Source: Nipponacmea schrenckii (lineage: Eukaryota; Mollusca; Gastropoda; Lottiidae). From it: a stretch of 64,000 bases of DNA. This document shows, piece after piece, positions 11,823-22,951 of this stretch. Under the pieces are notes generated by a model. The model saw only the letters and a program-made list of their open reading frames with translations, was not told where the DNA came from and did not search any database. The stretch lies in NCBI GenBank assembly GCA_030562195.1, contig JAUJPP010000001.1:13136472-13200471 (forward strand), read 5' to 3'. Each line of letters begins with the position of its first letter. Position 1 is the stretch's first letter. Made by a program: the position numbers and the translations under genes.

Positions 11823-12922
11823 TTACTTCTTACCACACAGTTCCATCTCTTTTGAGGACAAGTCAAGCTGACAATTGTGCTTTTCCAGGAAATCCAGACC
11901 TAATATGCATTGAGGACCAATGTCGGCAACTACAACTTGATGGCTGCAGAAAACATCATCTATAATAATGTTCAGATCTGTTGCACCTTTGATATCAAGC
12001 TTTTTACCGTCTGCCTGGCACAAATCATGACCCAACTTCCACAAACGAGGCTTGTTTTGAAGTTTATCAAATACATCTGATGAAATTAATGTTAAGCTTG
12101 CTCCGGTGTCGATAAGACAGTAAATCTGTATACCTCCTATGCTGGTCAAAACGTGGAGTCCACATTCATTAGGTGAAGTGAAATGGTTTTCCAAGGGAGA
12201 TTTGGAATTGCTGTTTTTCCTCATGTTTCTAACTCCATCGGGCTTCTTTCTATCTGGCACCAGTTTTACTCTGCAGTTGTTACTAGTATGACCACCCTTC
12301 TTACATCTATAGCATACAACATTTGCCTTCTTATGCTTCTCTTCCATTTTTTCCAGCTTAATCTGTAATGTCTTCAATCCGTCACATAAACCTTCTATTT
12401 GCTTCATTAACTTTCTGTCTTCCATTAGTAATGAGCTTAATACTTGTTGAGCAGAACCCATTAAACTTCCTGACAGATGTAAACCTTGTTCCTCTCTTGT
12501 CCATTCATTAATCTGTATACAAGCCTGAAAGTGGGCTATATAATCCATTAAAGGAGTTGAACCATCGTACTTGCTGGCGGCTAAAATTGGTTTTCTGTGA
12601 TGGGACCTTGGCATTCCACCGAATCCTCCATAACTAGTGCGACCAAACCGTCCAGCATTCTCGCCATCATCGGGCAATGAGACAGACGAGAAATTCAACC
12701 GACGAGGTGGTATGTACTCCAGTACTCTTGGCCTTGCCCCTTGACTCTCTCGTTCTGTAACATTTTAGGAACGCCTTCAGCTTGCATCTCTCGACGTATT
12801 CTGGTTTGTTCTCTGGTGTTAACAGACGCAGAAAGTATATCTGCAAGGGTTTGCTTTCCCGGACCTGGTCTTTGGTCCTTCGGGTCTGTCGAATAAGGGG
12901 GTGTATCATCTGTACCAGACAT
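11823..12922 (-). pseudogene. gag: Gypsy gag, zinc knuckle and aspartic protease
   Basis: The first ATG on the minus strand is at 12922. After about 75 codons the frame shifts near 12700 and continues to 11823. It contains a gag-like core (DGSTPLMDYIAHFQ), a CCHC knuckle C-x2-C-x4-H-x4-C (CYRCKKGGHTSNNC, about 12300), and a retroviral-type protease with LIDTGASLTLIS (about 12110) and ILGLDFL (about 11890). Gag looks internally shortened between the core and the knuckle. It ends in TAA at 11823-11825, in the same frame as pol. That stop may be decay or a programmed readthrough signal; the nearby shifts favour decay. Confidence 0.85.
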
Positions 12923-12984
12923 CGTTGACTATCAGGCGAGTAGTAACAATCTAGGTGATTTCTTTATCAAATGTGATATTGAAT

Positions 12985-13002
12985 ATCCCACCTCTGCCAC
13001 CA
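12985..13002 (-). promoter_or_regulatory. tRNA primer-binding site (tRNA-Leu-like)
   Basis: The plus strand reads ATCCCACCTCTGCCACCA, identical in form to a tRNA 3' end with CCA, so the minus strand is complementary to it. It lies 5 bases inside the LTR edge at 13008. Leu-type acceptor ends look like this, but the exact tRNA is not settled. Confidence 0.7.
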
Positions 13003-13007
13003 AAATC

Positions 13008-13191
13008 TGTAACGCACCAAAACGGCGGCAGGGATTCATATAACTTGCACTGCCGCTATCACCAGGGATTCGTATAACTTGCACTGCCGCTATCACCAGG
13101 GAGTTGTTTAGATAGACGGGATTATACCAGTACTTTAATGGAGGTCAATTCTAAATATAGTTTTGTCTACAAAGGGATATCTTAAATTACA
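13008..13191 (-). repeat. Putative gypsy 5' LTR
   Basis: The inner edge is fixed by the primer site. On the plus strand it starts TGTAACGC, and the nearest matching outer edge is AAATTACA at 13191, giving TGTAA/TTACA termini and 184 bp. A 34-bp unit (AGGGATTC...CTATCACC) is duplicated at about 13033-13100. The outer edge is a guess because no second LTR exists to compare. Confidence 0.45.
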
Positions 13192-13850
13192 TGTATATAA
13201 TGCTTAAAGATCTGACATGAAAAGTTATTGATGGAGATGGCCAAAATAATATTTAGTGCTCTTAAAAGCCTTTCATAAAGTGACTAAAGTTTTAATTTAC
13301 CTATGTTTTCAATATTATTTATTCTGTAACATGAGCGTGTAATTTTATACTATAGTCTTGATCTGCCAGACACATTCTTCTAATAATATAATAGTAATAA
13401 ACTATAAAGCTACAGACTACAACTATTTTCTCTACACTCTGTTATTAGTGACGTCATAAAATATTCATTTAAAATTAAAATTTATTTTTTAGATACATTA
13501 CATTGACCAAGGTGAAGAAAAATTTGCTTGATGTATTTGAAGTAAATAAACTAACTACATTGTATTCTTATGTTAGATATACAAGGGCTGGATTGCAAAC
13601 TTTGAAAAAATACTAATATTCCGCAGTTTTCAGTAACTTCTCTTAATAGCCGCCTTGTCAGGTTTGTATACACATTCGCCAGAGATATTGCGAAGCCCTG
13701 CTACAGATCAACAAGAGATTTTACACAGACACCCTAAAATACAAAATATGATTTGTAACAAGTAGTATTCAGCAACTATAATAGTTACAACAACATTTTC
13801 AATGCCCTAGATATTCATTTTCGGTCTATTACTGAATAAATATAAATTGG
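13192..13850. other. Non-coding stretch with an orphan 3' exon copy
   Basis: AT-rich with no gene except the orphan exon-like segment at 13493-13563, described separately. Confidence 0.5.
13493..13563 (+). pseudogene. Orphan copy of the gene B/C terminal 3' exon
   Basis: After TTTTTTAG comes a version of ATACATTGACCAA...AATAAACTAA, the same segment that ends genes B (54501) and C (63838), with AATAAA at 13545-13550. No matching cysteine exon is found upstream, where the gypsy LTR and the gap lie. It is probably the tail of a third paralogue cut off by rearrangement, or by the gypsy insertion. Confidence 0.55.
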
Positions 13851-15552
13851 AACGTTTTTGCTAAACCGGAAGTGCAAAATTAAAAACTGTTCAGAAGCAG
13901 AAAATTGGTCATTGAAGGCGCGTTTTTGCTTCAATTTTGCTTGGATTTTCAATTTAAGAATCTTGCTCAAATATCTAATATGATAGCATTAAAAAAAATC
14001 GAATTTTGAAAATTCATAGCACACATTTTTGACCCGAATTTTCTATTTTCTCGTGTATTTGTCAAATTGATTTGAAATTTATTGTGCTAAAAACGACCAC
14101 GAAAGAAAACAATTTTGCTCAAATACAAATTTTGCATCACTTCCGGTTTCCACAAAATAAAGGTACAAACTTCCAGTTAGCCCACTCATTAAGTATTGTC
14201 TGAATGTCACCAAAACTTATATTGATAGGTTTCTATCGATATGACTTAAAGAATGAAGAACACTTTTAGGGTAGGAATTGTTGATAGTTTGGCCGCCATC
14301 TTGATATGACTTACTTTTGTAAAACTCAAAATGGGGACCCAGGGTTAAATCTAATTTGCATAATTTTAGACTTTCTTAAACATTAATCGATTGCACAAAA
14401 AAGTATGCGAAGGAATTTTTGAATTTCGATTTTGTTTTTCTTTTATTTCCGGTTAAAAAGTTGTCAAATCTTTAAAGGGTCATATTTCGTGATCTAGACC
14501 TTTGGTGACCTTTTGACCTGAACAAAAGTTATTGCTTTTGATTATATCTGCCGAATCGGCTTCCACAATATGTAGCATTGAATTTTGGATAGCTGTATAC
14601 TTTGTACAAATCAAAGGTCACTAATCGTTTAAGTTGTCGTAAGTCGCCAGGGTATAACATTGAGACACCACATAGCCCGGCTTTACACTTTAAAATTTAT
14701 ATTGAATAGAGTTCCGTCCCTTAGACCACTATTCCACGCAGCTATGGAAGCCGATAGCGGCCATCCTCTTTTTTCAAAGTCGCCAACTCGACAAATCGCC
14801 GGATTTAAAGTCGCCAACTCGCCAACTCGACAAGTTGTATTGATCATAGATCTTAGAATAGACTGGAATCAAAAATGAATATCTAACATGAAAGTTTAGA
14901 TTACTCGGAAGTGACTTATTGCATAATGTCGACAAAATTTGTTTGGAAGCTGTAGACCTTATTTATGGACCGATTTACCTCGGGTTTCCTTTTTAATTCT
15001 TTTTATAACAAGATTTATGGGATGGAATAAAAAAAAAATTTGAAAACTGAAAATTTTCATAGACATAGAAAATTTTCATGAAAAATTTCAAAATTTTCAA
15101 CTCGGGTGCTAATTATCGGATCGATCTGAAATTTACAGGACATAGAGAGAAGGCCACAACAAATAGAAATATCTCATCAAAATTGTTGAATCACTTCCGG
15201 TTTGTGCGTGGGGACTTCCAGTTTCTCGAATTACTTAGGGGGGCCCTGCTTCCTGTGTAATTCACAAATGTAGACAAAAACAGTACGAATTATCTAAGAT
15301 GAGTAATTTGAATCACCTAAGAAAAAAAATATCACATGAAAGTCACGTATGCGCTGTTACATCAGAGTTGCAAATTTTAGCAAAATTTTAATGTCATCTG
15401 ATTTTGATGTTTATAAAAACCTTGTTACTTTATCTAAAAAAATGTTGGAATCAGAATTTTGATTTTCGAATTTAAATTTTTTTTATTCCGGTTTGAATTT
15501 TTTGAAAATTCAAAAGTCTATATTAAGTGACCTTGACTTTCATTGACATTGC
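13851..15552 (-). mobile_element. Retroposon-family copy in reverse, with MITE piece
   Basis: Reverse-oriented relatives of the 5007-7848 family: ACTTCCGG words at about 14140 and 15185, and GTGGGGACTTCC at about 15208, which mirrors the CCGGAAGTCCCCAC block of the plus copies. A 3'-truncated TGGAAGCC MITE lies at 14745-14838. No gene seen. Confidence 0.5.
14745..14838 (+). mobile_element. TGGAAGCC MITE, truncated copy
   Basis: It begins TA then TGGAAGCCGATAGCGGCCAT, followed by GTCGCCAACTCGAC repeats, and stops without the right inverted repeat. Same family as 34472-34986 and 37793-38038. Confidence 0.7.
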
Positions 15553-16310
15553 AATTTTCAATATAGAATGTTCTTGACCTCATCTATCCACTGGTATGCT
15601 TTAAATGGTTGCCAAACTCTAACTTTCGGTTTTATAGGCATCTAAAAATTTACATCTATGTCATCTTTGGACGGCTGTATCACAATCTCTAGGCGTCTCT
15701 AGCGTACTTAAGAGTTGAATTTTACAAATTATCAATGACCATTTGCTTCTCTTTTTAACGATATATGACAATAATTCATAATCATATTTTTTAAAATATT
15801 GGTTTTATTTTTCGAATGAGGATCTAACTCTTTATGTTTATATTCCCCATCAATATGGATTTTAAAAATACAAAAGGACTTGATTATCTCTATTTCAATA
15901 TATATGACATGGAAAGTTTAATACAAAATTATAGATTGTTTAATTTCGCAAAATTAAACGACAAGTCCTATTTTTCTGCTAAAATAAGTGATTTTTGTGG
16001 TTACCATGATTGACAGGTGTTAAATGAAGGTAATACAACAATGATAATAAAACTATTGGTATGAACTTTTCACACAGAGGTCATTTAGCTATACATTACA
16101 AATTTATCTCATTATGTAATTTTTTGAAATTTGAATTGATATTATTGCAATGTGCTTGTCCTCAGTTTTCTAACAATATCTTTATTTTAGTTTTAGACCG
16201 TAAACTGTTGAAAAAACAGACGATGGAAAATAAGCGATTTTAATATTTTTTTTTAGTTCTACTTAACTTAAAGACAAAATTCGAACATATTAATAATGTA
16301 CAAATTCACT
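15553..16310 (+). repeat. Direct repeat, right copy (~757 bp)
   Basis: Counterpart of 9253-10008. Left flank here is retroposon-like sequence and right flank is AT-rich unique sequence. Confidence 0.9.
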
Positions 16311-16737
16311 TTAAAACATTATATAAGTCAATAATTATGTATAAATAAAATTTTCGAAAAAATTTTGAAATAAAATTACATGTTAATTAAACAGATATAA
16401 ATCTTACAAGAGGAGTTACAAAGATTGTATAACAGGATATAAAGTCAAATTGTGTTGATTAGTAAAGAAATGTTAAATTTCATTTATTTCTCCCAAGGTT
16501 AGACTATACAACTTACCATACGATAACGTTATATTAGATTAAATACCCTTAAGATTAAATAAATCTATTTTCCGCCTCTTTATGTCGAAGCTTTTGTTTC
16601 TTTATTATGTACAATTTAACATATTGTGTATGTATGTACATGTATAAAGTTGAGGTTGTATTAGGTACTTGAAAGTTCGTCTTAATTTACTGTTAATTAT
16701 TTTTTTTTTAACTTTTAAAAACTTCTAAATTGAGAGC
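16311..16737. other. AT-rich stretch without a gene
   Basis: No coding, RNA or repeat feature recognised. Confidence 0.5.
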
Positions 16738-16741
16738 TTAA

Positions 16742-17807
16742 GGCCATGAAAAGAAAATATCTTGGTTCTCAGGCAATTACCTGGGGAAAAAATGGTGCGG
16801 GCGGGAAGTTGGATTTTTTTTTATTTCTCCAAATTACCTCCCCTTAATCAAAATAAAAAGCATAATATTAGACATTATTGAAAGCGGGCGGGCGGCTTTT
16901 CTTTTTTTTTCTTTTTTTTTTTTTTATAAAACTAAGCCTTAAAATGAATGAATGGTATGGACAGTCTTTGTCTCGCCGGTAAACATCTTCACTTCGTAAC
17001 CGTATTAATCGGGTCACCGTCTTCCACATCTTGGGCACGACGCCGAGCTCAGCTACTAGTGAGCTAGTTTCCACATGGATTCCGGTGGTTTCTTTCAATA
17101 ATACATTTACTTTAGAAGTTTTTTTTTCCGCTGGAATAATTGTCCAGGGTCATGTAGCAATCCCCTTTTCTGTCAAAACCGACGTCAACGCTGTCATGAA
17201 TTATTCAGAAAATTTCAAATCATCTCGAATCGTCTAGAATTTTTTTTACACTTGTGGCGAATGACCTTGAACCCTTTTAATAAGGGAGATAACCACACCA
17301 CCTCGTCAGGTCGTACAAAATGCTTCACAATCGCCAGATCGTCCATCTAAATATTTAGTCATGCCGAAATCGGCACTCAAACTTATTTCTGTTTAAATTA
17401 AACTAACATACATCTGGAAACGATTCCGACTAAATTACGATTATTTCCCAAATTGCGTAAATCCCCGTTAAAGTGTAGCAACGACCGGATAATCGAGGCT
17501 AGTAGTGTAAAGCAGTCACCGGAAATACACAAAGATGGCGTATTACCGGATATATGAAGTTCGTTAAAGAAGACAAAAGTAAAGACGGGAAATTAAAACA
17601 TATAGCTTCTCATACTATCATACCCTACCGAAATTGGCAAGATGTGTCCCAGTTCAAGAATAGGCAGTTTTTTATTGATTGCAAAGATGATGCGGGCGGG
17701 CGACGTATTTTTATTTTTATTTTTTTTTTAACAAATAAAATGGTTTGAAGCGTGAGGTTTATGCCGGTGCGGCGGTGCCTGAGAACCAAGATACTTTTTT
17801 TGTGGCC
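16742..17807. mobile_element. PIF/Harbinger-like non-autonomous DNA transposon
   Basis: Both ends carry the same ~33-bp inverted repeat, GGCCAnnAAAA...TATCTTGGTTCTCAGGCA (left at 16742, right reverse-complement ending 17807), flanked by TAA on each side. A 3-bp TWA duplication is typical of PIF/Harbinger. GCGGGCGGG occurs near both ends. The interior has no DDE transposase. Its short open frames on either strand (about 16868-17098 and 17554-17748) match no family I know. Confidence 0.65.
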
Positions 17808-19070
17808 TAATGTTTTTTTTTTTTTTTTTTTGGAATAGTTGCTGTCCTAAGGCAATGCTTGAATTTCGTTGCCCACTTTGGTTACTAGTGGATTGGGAGG
17901 GACATCATCATCAAAACTAAAGTGAAGACCATGTTAGCATTTTATGGGTTTAGTCTCTCTTTCAGTCGTCAATAAAATTATATTATATTCTTATTTAGGA
18001 TAGCTAACCAGGTAGGATAACAGATGCCCAATGGCATCTGTCAGAAATGATAAAGTCTTTATTGACTTAAAATTCATCAACCTCAACATTCTTTCAAATT
18101 TAACAATGTAAAAACAACAACAGATCTTATGGATGAAATTTGTCACATTGAATAAATCAAGAGCCATTCCTAATTAAACGAAATATTATCAATTTGACTA
18201 AACTTGACTAGGATTAAAATGTATAGTCATACACATGGGCAATAAAGAAGTTTCGGATTTCCGCCGCCATATTCTGTAGGTAGCAGCCTTCGATATTTTA
18301 ACTAATCAAAGCCATTAGATTACATTATAGTCTTTACAAATCTGGTATTATTCATTGAATATTATTCTTGAAGTAAGTGCGGCCCTACCCACATTCGTTT
18401 AGGGTATGTTATTGGTATTATTATTTCAATAAAATGAGACTTTTGATACCATGTATGCATTGTTTTGTCCCCATAAGCTAGACCATTTCCTTGTGTATTG
18501 GACCTTATTCTGATCCATGTAAAATAAAGAGTTTATCATTAATCTCATAAGAAATATATATACAAATAAATGGGCGACAAGTTTGATCTTACTGTATGTA
18601 ATACTGAACAACAACGATTTGACTTTATTAAAGATCTTTATTGATAATTTTTTTATATATATTTATTGTAATTTTCATAAAGCGCAGTATTCCTTTAAGT
18701 TAAAATAGCCAGTTTTAATGAACTGCAAAAGTGTTCGACATGACATAAATGTTGTGGCGCTCCACAATACAATGATAAGCTTAGACATTTTCTCCATCTC
18801 GTCATATCTCCGCTTGTCGACTTTGACTTATGGATTGAGAATGAATTAGTGCATGGTCGCTAAAAGCAATACAGGATATTTTTTAGCAAATAATACATAT
18901 GAACAACATACTTTTTAGAAAACATAATATAAATAAATAACATATTTAGCAAAGATTTACATTTACATTTATGTATACTGTGGCCCCAATTTTTTTAAAA
19001 TAAGAAGATCTGGATTAGTGTATTTATTCATAATATCTGCCTAGGTCAACGTATCTGAAAAAGAAACATT
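17808..19070. other. Intergenic, no gene seen
   Basis: Poly(T) at about 17812-17831, then AT-rich unique-looking sequence. No splice-bounded exon of the gene A cysteine-module type was found here on the minus strand. Confidence 0.5.
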
Positions 19071-19107
19071 TTGTATTTTAATGATTTTAAAGAGCTTCTT
19101 ATCTTAC

Positions 19108-19222
19108 GCAAACATCATTTTGTCTCTAACACAAACATCATTTTGTCTCTCACGCAAACATCATTTTGTATCCAACACAAACATCATTTTGTCTCTCACC
19201 AAACATCATTTTGTCGGCGTAC
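19108..19222. repeat. ~26-bp minisatellite, 5 copies
   Basis: The unit contains CAAACATCATTTTGTCTC. Open frames across it are repeat artefacts. Confidence 0.85.
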
Positions 19223-19422
19223 AAATACGAACTCGAAAATTCTTAAAGATCATAGTTCAACATATATTTGCAGGTTGATTTGGGCTGTTTATATGTAAAT
19301 AGTCTTCAGAAGAAACAGACCTGTAAGAAATTCGCATTAGTCTTAATAATAGTGTCCCAAACTAGGAACTTCATCCCTGTTTTTTTTTATTATATGTTAA
19401 CTCTCTTCCCAAATATTGTGTA

Positions 19423-19730
19423 ACCTACATGGAAATTCAAAATAGTGCAAATAGAAGCTATTAATGAACCTGTATCGAAATTAAAATAGGGCAAATAGGA
19501 ACTACTAATGAACCTGTATGGAAATCAAAATAGTGCAAATAGAAACTATTAATGAACCTGTATGAAAATTAAAATAAGGCAAATAGAAACTATTAATGAA
19601 CCTGTATGGAAATTAAAATAGTGCAAATAGAAACTATTAATGAACCTGCATGAAAATTAATATAGTGCAAATAAAAACTATTAATGAACCTGCATGGAAA
19701 TCAAAATAGTGCAAATAGAAACTATTAATG
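19423..19730. repeat. 44-bp minisatellite, 7 copies
   Basis: Seven consecutive units of the form ACCTGTATGGAAAT...AAACTATTAATGA. It lies just downstream of the last visible micro-exon of gene A. Confidence 0.9.
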
Positions 19731-19853
19731 CCTACGATACACATATAAAAATTAGAAAAGTTCTTGTGAATAATTGTAATATATCATACTATTTTATATT
19801 ACATCTGAGGTAGATGATGTTCAAAATATGAACATGACTTGATAGAAACATAC

Positions 19854-21657
19854 CTAGTGAATCACCAACTGATTCAACATTACGACGTCTACGACCACCT
19901 CCATGACTAGGCCTACCTCCACAACAATTTCCTTTTACAGCCACTGAAAATCAATAACATAAGACAAAACGTTAACCTAGCTCAAATTGTTTATGAACTG
20001 TAGAATCAATACCTGGGTAACAGTGGCCATAATTTCTTCTTATAAATTGATACATTTACAGTAGGCTAAACGAGATCTGATTTTGATGTCAACTCTGATA
20101 TACCTTAATGCCATTAAACTATGTGCATTGTTTGATTGAAACATACCTTGCGCCCGTTCTTCGAGATCATCAACGGAGTCAACATTTCGACGGCGGCGAC
20201 CAGTAGGAGGGGCATCATATACTTTAACAGCTACTTGACCAAATAACAACGAAATACATATTGTTAGGTTTATCTCATAGTATTATGAAATGATGGGTCG
20301 GTGGGCGACCGTGGTATATTTTATAAATTGATAAAGCCGGTAATTAAAGCACGGCAGCTATAAATGATTCTAATAGGTTTACATGAATCAATCCCTCCCT
20401 CCCCCGAAATATAAAGATTCTACTGCATATTGCCTCTCTTCGGTATGTACACCTGGCAAAAACTAGATTAATACATACCTTGTTCATTTTCTTCATCAAC
20501 GGAGTCAACATTACGACGTCGGCGACCAGCAGGAGGGGCATCATATACTTGAACAGCTACTTAACCAAATAACAACGAAATACATATTGTTAGGTTTATC
20601 TCATTGTATTATGAAATGACGGGTCGGTGGGCGACCGTGGTATATTTTATAAATTGATAAAGCCGGTAATTAAAGCACGGCAGCTATTAATGAATCCAAT
20701 ATGTATACATGAATCAATCCCTCCCTTCCCCGAAATATAAAGATTCTACTGCATATTGCATCTCATCGGTATTTACACCTGGCAAAGTAAACGTTTTGAA
20801 ACAATGTACGTAACTAGATTAATAGAACATACCTTGTTCATTTTCTTTATCAACAGAGTCAACATTACGACGGCGACGACCAGGAGGACCAGGAGGACCA
20901 CTTACTAAACCAGAAAACAACAAAAGACAAAACGTTAGCTTTATCTCGTATTTTATAGGAATTGGAGGATCAATGGATGACCGCGTTTTCTAAATTTTTG
21001 ATAAGTTGATCAACATTAAAACACAATAGCTATGAATATGCAAAAAATCATAAATTTATTTTGCAGTTAAAGTAGAAGATGCCGAATGAATGATTAAGAT
21101 GAAAATAGCAGCCTTAAGTGACCGACATACAAAAACTAGAGAGCACATCTTTAATATTTTACCCGTTTTGATATCACCTCTGGTGTACCTCAATGCCATT
21201 AAACTACGTGCAGTGTTTGATTGAAGCATACCTTGTTCATTTTCTTCATCAACGGAGTCAACATTACGACGTCTGCGACCACCTCTACCACCATATGCCT
21301 TAAGAGCCACTGCATCAACCAACAATAAAGGCAAAATGTTAATTAAGCTCAAATTTTATATGAACTGGGGAATCAATGCCTGAGCGTAAATCAACGAAAA
21401 TAAACATAACATTAACATGATAACACCATTTCTTTGAACATAAAAACTCAATTAGATTTTACTGTTAAGGTTAAAGATACCGAATGAATGATTAAAATGA
21501 TGCAAATAAAATGACCCACATACAAAAACTAGAGTGCATATCTTTTTTTTCCCGTTTTCATATATACAGCTGAACATGCACGAACTATTTGCATGGTTTA
21601 ATTGAAACATACCTTGTGCTTTTTCTTCGAGATCATCAACGGAGTCAACATTGCGAT
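19854..21657 (-). repeat. Gene A micro-exon module array, ~290-400 bp period
   Basis: Exon starts are spaced 293, 332, 354, 399 and 381 bp, and the introns also align. For example GGGTCGGTGGGCGACCGTGG recurs after 20290 and 20625, and the TGATTGAAACATACCTTG-type border recurs. The whole exon-plus-intron module was therefore duplicated. Exon lengths of 90, 87, 81, 72, 78 and 45 bp are all multiples of three. The 45-bp module (21613-21657) has lost its RRRR half and has a weak acceptor. Confidence 0.85.
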
Positions 21658-21936
21658 CTCATTGTTCATGTGATATAGTGGATCTATGGACGATTGTGTT
21701 ATATTTTATAAAATGATAAAAATAAACAGGTGCTAGTGCACATTGCCTATCTTTGGCATTTACACCTTACATAGTAATGCTCTAAAGCAATGTGCGTGGC
21801 TTAATCGAAACTTACCTTGTGCTTCATGAACGGAGTCAACTTTTCGACGTTGAAGACCGGGTTGACCACTCGGACCAACATTTGCGTTAACAACAACTAA
21901 AATAACCAACAGCAAATAACAAATTATAAGCTTCAT
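19854..21936 (-). CDS. Gene A: secreted precursor built from tandem micro-exons (3' end not found)
   Basis: Coding exons on the minus strand: 21936-21816 (start ATG), optional 21657-21613, then 21309-21232, 20904-20833, 20559-20479, 20233-20147 and 19943-19854. Each internal exon begins and ends in phase 1 with AG/GT borders, so any can be skipped or added in frame. The first exon encodes an 18-residue signal peptide (MKLIICYLLLVILVVVNA) and a short unit ending QRRKVDSVHEAQ. Every full internal exon encodes a variable Gly/Pro or VAVKVYDAPP stretch, then RRRR, then N-V-[DE]-S-V and an acidic tail. At least 176 residues are visible, 191 with the optional exon. RRRR is a good furin-type cleavage site, so this may be a peptide precursor; the basic runs could instead bind heparin. 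The last exon ends in an open donor with no terminal exon found. No known family is recognised. Confidence 0.7.
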
Positions 21937-21975
21937 ATCGCCTGCGGATTTGAATTTTGGCTTTGAGTTTAGTGT

Positions 21976-22852
21976 CTGAAATATTAATTAGGCTGCTATG
22001 TGAAATTTTGTTTAATTGCATTGGTTTTTCTTTCATATGATGGCTTTGATACATAAAGAAAAAAAAATAAACTCATTTCTAGTAGAATTTGTCCTTATAC
22101 CGGTCAATTTTTAGCCCAAATTTTCTTTAGAATAAATATATTACATATTAACTGACATATTTTTATATTTAGTTCTAATTCAAGTACGACTTTCAAATTG
22201 GAACATAAATAAACATTGAATAAAATCGATAATTTAATAATAATAATAAACTCCATTTGATACATGCTTCAGGATTAGCCCCAATACACATGGGCATGAC
22301 CCTGTCTGACATTCAGTCCATTGGACAATACCATGATATAAAAAAATACAAAAGAATACACAAACATCTGGTGTAAATTTTGTTAAAAAAAACATAATTA
22401 CATGTGTATTAGATGGACAGATCTAGTTAGCCGCGATCAGGTACATGTCCACAAAAGAAATAAAACAAGCACATACATACATATTCATGTGAACAGCAAA
22501 AAATAAGCTAGCCAAAAGGGCAGTGTAAGTGGTACATAACACTACTAAATGTTCTTTTTTCTCTACGGAGGAGGAGATGGGATTTATCTATGCTCAATAT
22601 CGTGTATTACGAATTTTGACTTTAAAACTATTCAAGTTCAGATCAAAACTGAATCGTTAGTGAAACAGTATGTTTATTTTTTTAAGTAATCAAATCATTA
22701 GAAGATAATTGTTCGAAGTAAAAGGCGGAATACCGATAGAATAATATTTTTTTTCATTCTCCTTTAGTATTTTGTCACTTAAGTACCTAAAAGGCATAAA
22801 AGAGTTATGAATCAAATATTACGTCCAGGGATGAACAAAAAAACAAGCATAC
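21976..22852 (-). other. Gene A 5' UTR intron
   Basis: Acceptor ATATTTCAG before 21975 and donor CAG|GTATGC at 22852 (minus strand). It includes a retroposon tail at about 22225-22345. Confidence 0.5.
22225..22345 (-). mobile_element. 3' tail of a LINE or SINE
   Basis: On the minus strand it contains GGGTCATGCCCATGTGTATT and ends in AGTTTATTATTATT. A related tail lies at 55310-55410 in the same orientation. Only the terminal ~110 bp is present. Confidence 0.5.
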
Positions 22853-22918
22853 CTGATTTTGATATTTAGCCTATAATTACCATGAAAATAAAATACTAAC
22901 TGAAACAAAACAAAACTT
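22853..22918 (-). other. Gene A non-coding first exon (predicted)
   Basis: It lies between a TATA box and a good donor (AATCAG|GTATGC). The transcription start near 22918 is an estimate of 25-30 bases from the TATA box. Confidence 0.45.
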
Positions 22919-22943
22919 CTGCTGTTTATATATTCGAAACCAG

Positions 22944-22951
22944 TATTTATA
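22944..22951 (-). promoter_or_regulatory. TATA box of gene A
   Basis: TATAAATA on the minus strand, about 30 bases before the predicted first exon. Genes B and C have the same plan of TATA box, short untranslated exon and intron. Confidence 0.5.

Larger units (their letters stand above)
10009..13191 (-). mobile_element. Ty3/gypsy LTR retrotransposon, 3'-truncated
   Basis: Read on the minus strand: 5' LTR (about 13191-13008), tRNA primer-binding site, gag, zinc knuckle and protease, reverse transcriptase and RNase H. The sequence ends at 10009 right after RNase H, so integrase and the 3' LTR are missing. The frame is broken by a shift near 12700, an in-frame stop at 11823-11825 and an extra T near 10826. 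It is dead as it stands. The domain order and a single long gag-pol frame fit Ty3/gypsy rather than BEL or Copia. Confidence 0.9.

Noticed and set aside
19423..19730. Regularly spaced repeats resembling a CRISPR array
   Set aside because: Units are contiguous 44-bp minisatellite copies with no unique spacers, in an animal genome.
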